In this document: one piece after another, positions 6,631-10,793 of the stretch | Layout: every line of letters starts with the position of its first letter | How positions within the stretch are numbered: position 1 is the first letter of the stretch | Origin: an uncultured Sutterella sp. | GTDB lineage: Bacteria > Pseudomonadota > Gammaproteobacteria > Burkholderiales > Burkholderiaceae_F | Length of the DNA stretch: 10,793 nt | Reading direction: 5' to 3' | Assembly (NCBI GenBank): GCA_900554675.1 | Contig: USIM01000016.1 | Span: forward strand, 1 to 10,793 | Notes under the pieces: model-generated | Database searches by the model: none | Told to the model about the DNA's origin: nothing | Seen by the model: the letters and a program-made list of their open reading frames with translations, nothing else | Translations under genes and position numbers: made by a program

Positions 6631-7401
6631 CTACAAACTTTCTAATCCATCAAGAGCATTAACCGATTTAATCCCATCGACCCACTTCTTGGCAGGCAAC
6701 TTCCAAGCCTCTTTCAATTGTTTGGCCCGATCATACATTTCAGTCCAATCAAGTGGGCAGCGTTCACCTGCAAACGCCAAAACAATACGGTTACCCTCAT
6801 CAATTTCAGGCATCACCAAGACCCGGCCACCAAACGCTTCTGAAATCGCTTCAAAGCTTGGTTCAAAGCAGCTGCCGAAAAGGTTAAAGCTGGCGACACT
6901 CCCCGCTTTATTCATAGCACGACGACACATCGTATAAAACTCCACATCGTCGTAGACAGGGCCTTCAGCCTCTGCGTCATACAAATCCACTTGCAACCAA
7001 TCAGGACTGTCATAGCCACGGCGATGACCAATAAATTCCTTTGCATCTGCCAAATGCACCGTGAGTCGATCGTCTTCTTCTGGTAACTTAAACCATTGCG
7101 ACGCGGCAGCCACCACGCGTTGCGAGACTTCAACAACATCAACCTGAGCATCGGTGTAGCGATAACAGAATTTGGTGAGCGACGCAGCCCCCAACCCCAA
7201 TTGCAAAATGTGTTTGGGGTGCGGATAGAAAAGCCCGACAGCCATCATCTGTCTCGGGTACTCCAAAACCAGCTCGTAGGGACGGCGAACTTTCATTGCC
7301 CCCTGAATCCAAGGACTGCCAAAATGAAGATAACGAAAACCGTCTTCTTCCGAATAAAAAATCTCACCGCAAGGGTCGGTAACGTGGATGTGCTTACCCA
7401 T
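6631..7401 (-). CDS. Spermidine-synthase-like protein (methyltransferase fold)
   Basis: This 256-residue soluble protein has the Rossmann-type fold of the polyamine aminopropyltransferase family. Visible elements are IQGAMKVRRPYEL (32-44), the nucleotide-binding loop ILQLGLGAASLTKF (65-78), acidic E91 in VDVVEVSQ, LADAKEF (117-123) and VDLYDAEAEGP (138-148). True spermidine synthases have a GGGDGG loop whose Asp helps bind the diamine; here the loop is LGLGAAS without Asp. The later DxxD spacing survives as D139 and D142. It also lacks most of the N-terminal beta-strand domain. It may therefore use another acceptor, or S-adenosylmethionine rather than the decarboxylated form. No speD-like partner is adjacent. 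GAGGA lies 7 nt before the ATG. It is transcribed alone, divergent from the autotransporter. Confidence 0.75.
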   Translation of the reverse strand: MGKHIHVTDPCGEIFYSEEDGFRYLHFGSPWIQGAMKVRRPYELVLEYPRQMMAVGLFYPHPKHILQLGLGAASLTKFCYRYTDAQVDVVEVSQRVVAAASQWFKLPEEDDRLTVHLADAKEFIGHRRGYDSPDWLQVDLYDAEAEGPVYDDVEFYTMCRRAMNKAGSVASFNLFGSCFEPSFEAISEAFGGRVLVMPEIDEGNRIVLAFAGERCPLDWTEMYDRAKQLKEAWKLPAKKWVDGIKSVNALDGLESL

Positions 7402-7433
7402 AAAAATTCCTCAAAAACGTGCCTTAATTCTAC

Positions 7434-7450
7434 CGTGTTGCGTTAACACG
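7434..7450. promoter_or_regulatory. Inverted repeat upstream of the spermidine-synthase-like gene
   Basis: CGTGTT (7434-7439) and AACACG (7445-7450) are perfect inverted arms with a 5-bp spacer, 33 bp before the gene read on the - strand. A - strand TTGACA (7461-7466) lies just upstream and a TAGAAT (7427-7432) just downstream, but the 28-bp spacing does not fit a normal promoter. It is a weak candidate operator. Confidence 0.25.
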
Positions 7451-7602
7451 CATTGCGCTATGTCAAAACTTCTCAACTTTGTCCAAAATAAGGGTTTGCA
7501 CTTATCAAAAAGCACCAAAATTTTCTTTGACATATCTCAGTAAAAACACTCGCTCGCATTCTTATGATTTTTCGCTTTCCCAACAAAAATAAGGAAAGCT
7601 TT

Positions 7603-9897
7603 ATGCATAAATCCTCTTCTCCTTTAAACGCTCTAGTGGCGATGGCTCTTATGGGTTGTTCCCCTGCCATCCTCGCTGAAGAATTTCACCATGAACTGGT
7701 TTCGACAACAGCAACTGAGCATCCGCCTTCCGGCAACATCTTTATTGAATTAACGAGAGATAAACACATCTTTTCTACCACTGAAATTGCTAATGTACAT
7801 TTTGATGCGAAAGATAAAACCGTTTATGGTCTGAGCTTCATTAACACTGAAAATGCTGAAGTAAAGTTTTTGACAGACTTTAATTTAAACTTTTCAACCC
7901 ACAATGTTGCTGACGTTTTCGGTATTGAATTCATTGAGAACAATAACGTTTCTTTTGGGAAGACTTTTTCGTTAAGTGTTGAAAACCAACTCTCTAACCC
8001 CGATACTGCCTTGAGCGGCACGATGACAACGGTGGCAATGGCATTAAATGGCACCGAACTCACCGCTTCACAATTACCCGCCAATATGCATTTGTCAGCT
8101 TCTGCTCAAACCATGCCGGGTATCGATCTTGATGAAATGCAAACAACTGCGCTACATCTCGAAGAAAATAGCACCTTTAACTATCAAGGTTCATTGCACC
8201 TTTCCGCTATCAACAAAAACGACCTAGGAACATCTTTAGGCCATGCTGCCATCATCGACATAGACAGTTCGTTATCTATTCATAGCACTGGCAACACGTT
8301 TATCTTTGGCGACATCGGTGTGAAGGGTAACGGCGAAGTTCATTTGAATCTCTCAAATGCCTCAGACCGCTTTACCGGCAACGTCTACGCGATGGATGGC
8401 TACAACTCAAGTGGTCTTCAAAACGGACTCATTGATATCACGATCGGCAATGGTGCAACGTGGCACCCTACGAAAGACAATGGCTTTGAAAGTTTCCATT
8501 GGAATAAAGGAGGTGTTCTCGATATTACCCTAACCGATCACATTGTTCGATTGGGTTTGCCGATTCACGCAGACAACCATCAACCGTCAACCACCTATAT
8601 CGAAGACGGTGCTGTGTTACGAGTTCGCATTACCGATGAAAACAGCAGTCCCACGATTGTTGATGGCAAAGAGGTCTACCTTGTCAATATCGAAAATGCT
8701 CATGCTAAACAAGATGACAACGTCCAAATCATTGTGCAAGTCATTGATGAGCGAAGTGATAAAGAAACGCGAGCGCCTTTGGCGATCCCGCTACTTCACT
8801 ATGACAAAAACACAGGTGGTGTAACACTCAAATCTGATATCACCGAATACGAAACCGCCTTGGGTAAATTTCAGTCCTTGTCAGAATTTGGCAGTGGCTT
8901 CTCGGGTGGCTTTGTCATCAGCGATATCCGTACCGATTTGATTTCGCCTTCAAGTTTGGCCAATAACCAACTCGATACGATTTCCACCGAATTGGTTGCG
9001 GTTGAAAAAGTCACCACTCGCATTCAATCTCATTTAATCGAGCGTGCCCTCCCGGGTCACAAACGAGGTCTTTGGGTTGATCAAACCTATAGTCAAACGG
9101 ATCTTTCTTTTGAAAACGATGCCCGTGAGCAAGAACTTAAAATCAATGCCCTTACGATGGGTTACGACAAAGACGTCACTCTGCCCTTAATGCATGACAC
9201 CTACGCAGGCCTTCTTGCCTACTATAGTCAAGGTGATGTGAAGTTTGATACAGGCAATGCAGACGTTGATCAGTACGGTTTTGGACTTTATGCCGGAGGT
9301 TTAAGTACGGAGCGTAAATACCGACTCATCCTTCAGGCTCATTGGGGAGAAGCCAATACCGATCTGACCAGTCAGGCATTCTTGGTGAACGGCGTAGCTC
9401 AAAAGCACCTTGCTTTCAACTCTAAAACGCAAAGCTATGGTGCGGGCCTTTATATGGGTTTTGTTCAACCGCAAGACGAACCCTCGGCTTGGTTTATTGA
9501 ACCCTTCATCTCGGGCTACACCTATTGGATGGACGATCGTAAAACCAATCAAAAAGAAGGTATTGAGTTTGATGCAGAGAAAAACCATCAATCTGTCGTT
9601 AAACTCGGCACAACCCTCAGCTATCAAAGCCAAACGACACCCGGCAATACGCTTTTCTCACAAGTGGCATGGGCGCATCGTTTCGGTAAGTCCATTGAAA
9701 TGATCGGTCGAGAAAACACCCAAACACAATCTTTCAAAACCGAAGATTTGCAGGAGTCTTGGGGTGAGTTAACGCTTGGGGGTACGTGGATGTTCAGTAA
9801 ACATGGACAGGTGCAATTCCGAGGATCGGCCGGTTACTCCAAAACCGTTAAACCGCGCTATGAAACGAGCATTTCGTTGAACTACGCATTCGATTAA
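7603..9897 (+). CDS. Type Va autotransporter with C-terminal beta-barrel
   Basis: This 764-residue surface protein secretes its own N-terminal passenger through a C-terminal outer-membrane beta-barrel. Residues 1-25 form a signal peptide ending PAILA, before EEF. The passenger (about 26-460) has many short N/T/S-rich beta-strand stretches typical of a beta-helix, with no protease triad or other catalytic motif I can name. A helical linker (about 465-485) leads to the barrel, which begins near GLWVDQTYSQ (489) and contains alternating aromatic strands to the end. The mature protein has no cysteine, as is usual in autotransporters. The last residues are NYAFD, so the usual terminal Phe is followed by one Asp. 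The ATG at 7603 is chosen over 7564 because AAGGA lies 7 nt before it and the signal peptide then starts MHKSSS. The passenger's role, whether adhesin or other, is unknown. Confidence 0.9.
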   Translation: MHKSSSPLNALVAMALMGCSPAILAEEFHHELVSTTATEHPPSGNIFIELTRDKHIFSTTEIANVHFDAKDKTVYGLSFINTENAEVKFLTDFNLNFSTHNVADVFGIEFIENNNVSFGKTFSLSVENQLSNPDTALSGTMTTVAMALNGTELTASQLPANMHLSASAQTMPGIDLDEMQTTALHLEENSTFNYQGSLHLSAINKNDLGTSLGHAAIIDIDSSLSIHSTGNTFIFGDIGVKGNGEVHLNLSNASDRFTGNVYAMDGYNSSGLQNGLIDITIGNGATWHPTKDNGFESFHWNKGGVLDITLTDHIVRLGLPIHADNHQPSTTYIEDGAVLRVRITDENSSPTIVDGKEVYLVNIENAHAKQDDNVQIIVQVIDERSDKETRAPLAIPLLHYDKNTGGVTLKSDITEYETALGKFQSLSEFGSGFSGGFVISDIRTDLISPSSLANNQLDTISTELVAVEKVTTRIQSHLIERALPGHKRGLWVDQTYSQTDLSFENDAREQELKINALTMGYDKDVTLPLMHDTYAGLLAYYSQGDVKFDTGNADVDQYGFGLYAGGLSTERKYRLILQAHWGEANTDLTSQAFLVNGVAQKHLAFNSKTQSYGAGLYMGFVQPQDEPSAWFIEPFISGYTYWMDDRKTNQKEGIEFDAEKNHQSVVKLGTTLSYQSQTTPGNTLFSQVAWAHRFGKSIEMIGRENTQTQSFKTEDLQESWGELTLGGTWMFSKHGQVQFRGSAGYSKTVKPRYETSISLNYAFD

Positions 9898-9903
9898 CGG
9901 GTA

Positions 9904-9967
9904 GCAAAAAAGGGGGTGTTGCAAAAGTCAGTTTTAAACTGAGTTTTGGTAACACTCCTTTTTTTGC
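9904..9967 (+). terminator. Long hairpin terminator at the left side of the IS
   Basis: A nearly continuous stem runs from GC-AAAAAA-GGGGGTGTT (9904-9920) to AACACTCC-TTTTTTT-GC (9951-9967). An inner stem TCAGTT/AACTGA carries the tip, with a few G-U pairs, one mismatch and a bulge. A T7 run is on the + strand, and it begins only 6 bp after the autotransporter stop. It would end autotransporter transcription and shield the transposase from readthrough. The GGTGTTGCAAAAG stretch may be part of the terminal inverted repeat of the element, which the window cannot confirm. Confidence 0.75.
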
Positions 9968-10006
9968 ACTTCTAAAAATCTCAAAGTTACTGATAAATAA
10001 GAAAAA

Positions 10007-10040
10007 AGCACGCATTGAGAATCGAACTCAGCTGCGTGCT
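10007..10040 (-). other. tRNA T-arm-like minihelix, possible - strand terminator
   Basis: AGCACGCA (10007-10014) pairs perfectly with TGCGTGCT (10033-10040), and TGAG/CTCA (10016-10019 with 10027-10030) forms an inner stem. On the - strand the loop reads TTCGATT, the canonical seven bases of a tRNA T-loop, and the outer stem is followed by T6. It could terminate transcription entering the IS leader backwards. There is no D-arm or anticodon arm, so it is not a tRNA gene. Confidence 0.5.
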
Positions 10041-10075
10041 ATGGTAATAGAGTTCAACCACAAACTCATTACCAT
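10041..10075 (+). promoter_or_regulatory. Hairpin overlapping the transposase start codon
   Basis: ATGGTAAT (10041-10048) pairs perfectly with ATTACCAT (10068-10075). After one bulged A, GAGTT (10050-10054) pairs with AACTC (10063-10067), leaving an 8-nt loop. The right arm includes the first two bases of the transposase ATG (10074), so the folded mRNA would hide the start. Insertion sequences such as IS10 and IS50 are known to limit translation from readthrough transcripts by structures of this type; the role here is inferred. Confidence 0.5.
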
Positions 10076-10793
10076 GACCTATTTTAGAGCAATCACACCC
10101 CAGTTGTTCTACTCTTTTCCGTTACAGGCGGAGGAGTCGGCAAAAATTGACGCTTTACTCGATCTTTTGGAGCTCTCTGGCGTTGAAAAATTCCTTATGC
10201 CACCCAACTCAGATGGCAACGTGGGCAGACCCGCTTATGATAATTTTGCTCTTTTTGCTGCGATCCTTTTAGCATTTGCAATTGGTCGAGCATCGTTACG
10301 GGAAATTGAATCTTCGTGTCGTAATGATCTGCGATTTCTATATGTTCTAAATGGTGAGACGCCGAGCTATTCCAAGGTTTCTCGATTCATTCAAGATATC
10401 ATCACTCCAAATTGCGAACAAATTTTTGCTTGCATCACCACTGCGATCTTTGAACGTTGTCAATTGAATATGAACACCGTTTTTTTAGACGGTACCAAAA
10501 TTCAAGCCAAACCGAACAAATATAAATTCGTTTGGAAGCCAATAACCTTTCATATCCGATTGAGTGAAAAAGTCCGTTCTTTGCTCAAACAACTAGGCTT
10601 AGGAAACGGTGTTCCTGAAGAGGGTATCTTGAAATCTTCCTTTGTAATAAACAAATTGAAAGCATGTGATTCAATCGATCCCCAATCATTAGTTGGTGGT
10701 GAAAAGACACTTAAAAAAATGACTCAAACACTTGCCGAATATTTGCTCAAATTGAGCGAATACGAGGAAAAAGAATCCATTTGTGGAGAGTCA
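10074..10793 (+). CDS. IS1182-family transposase (N-terminal 240 codons, runs off the edge)
   Basis: An uninterrupted frame of 240 codons reaches the last base. The N-terminus has MTYFRAITPQLFYSFPL, followed by a DUF772/InsH-type N-terminal domain: GRPAYDN (51-57), an ILLAFAIGRASLREIE stretch (about 65-80) and PSYSKVSRF (97-105). D139 in VFLDGTKIQAKPNKYKFVW is the expected first acidic residue of the DDE catalytic triad, and this DGTK-N-KY-F-W block is typical of IS1182-type enzymes. The remaining residues are the start of the long region between the first and second acidic residues. No good ribosome binding site precedes either the ATG at 10074 or the in-frame ATG at 10041; the former fits family N-termini better. 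Whether the enzyme is intact cannot be judged here. Confidence 0.85.
   Translation, partial: MTYFRAITPQLFYSFPLQAEESAKIDALLDLLELSGVEKFLMPPNSDGNVGRPAYDNFALFAAILLAFAIGRASLREIESSCRNDLRFLYVLNGETPSYSKVSRFIQDIITPNCEQIFACITTAIFERCQLNMNTVFLDGTKIQAKPNKYKFVWKPITFHIRLSEKVRSLLKQLGLGNGVPEEGILKSSFVINKLKACDSIDPQSLVGGEKTLKKMTQTLAEYLLKLSEYEEKESICGES

Larger units (their letters stand above)
9904..10793 (+). mobile_element. Left part of an IS1182-family insertion sequence
   Basis: A transposase gene open to the right edge is preceded by 170 bp of non-coding, hairpin-rich leader. The exact left end is unknown because the matching right inverted repeat and target duplication lie outside the window; the start given is that of the hairpin 9904-9967. 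Base composition is more A-T-rich than in the neighbouring housekeeping genes. Confidence 0.6.

Noticed and set aside
7527..7532. TTGACA as the -35 box of the autotransporter promoter
   Set aside because: No -10-like hexamer occurs 16-18 bp downstream; TATGAT at 7563-7568 is 30 bp away.
10007..10040. A tRNA gene on the - strand
   Set aside because: Only the T-arm and an acceptor-like stem are present; there is no D-arm, anticodon arm or CCA end.

Overview
The window looks like chromosomal DNA from a moderately low-GC betaproteobacterium, most probably a gut-associated member of the Sutterellaceae (Parasutterella/Turicimonas-like). This rests on the prfB-lysS gene pair, an RF2 that starts with the betaproteobacterial MEAER sequence, an anaerobe-type DcuC transporter beside an M20 amidohydrolase, and an autotransporter. 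The assignment is inference; no marker gene here fixes the genus.

Layout. Positions 1-135 hold the 3' end of an unidentified + strand gene. A catabolic pair follows on the + strand: an M20-family metal-dependent amidohydrolase (230-1435) and a DcuC-family C4-dicarboxylate transporter (1549-2817), each with an inverted repeat just upstream. A cluster of three hairpins (2832-2950) separates this convergently from a - strand block, read right to left: prfB (5449-6519), lysS (3900-5414) and a DUF4743-type Nudix hydrolase (2967-3821). Upstream of prfB lies another - strand gene, a spermidine-synthase-like protein (6631-7401), with its own terminator. Divergent from it on the + strand is a classical autotransporter (7603-9897). 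The right end is the left part of an insertion sequence: a long hairpin terminator, two more hairpins and the first 240 codons of an IS1182-type transposase (10074 to the edge).

How the genes work together. The amidohydrolase and DcuC plausibly import and cleave, or cleave and exchange, an acylated amino-acid/dicarboxylate substrate. prfB-lysS-nudix is a translation-centred cluster with a possible metabolite-repair enzyme at its distal end. The autotransporter is a stand-alone surface protein, and the IS lies directly behind it.

I see no CRISPR array, defence island, complete tRNA/rRNA gene or phage module, and no convincing new multi-gene system. The most notable points are an RF2 gene that has lost its programmed frameshift site, a perfect palindrome in the dcuC promoter region, a transposase start codon placed at the edge of a hairpin, and a tRNA T-arm-like minihelix in the IS leader.
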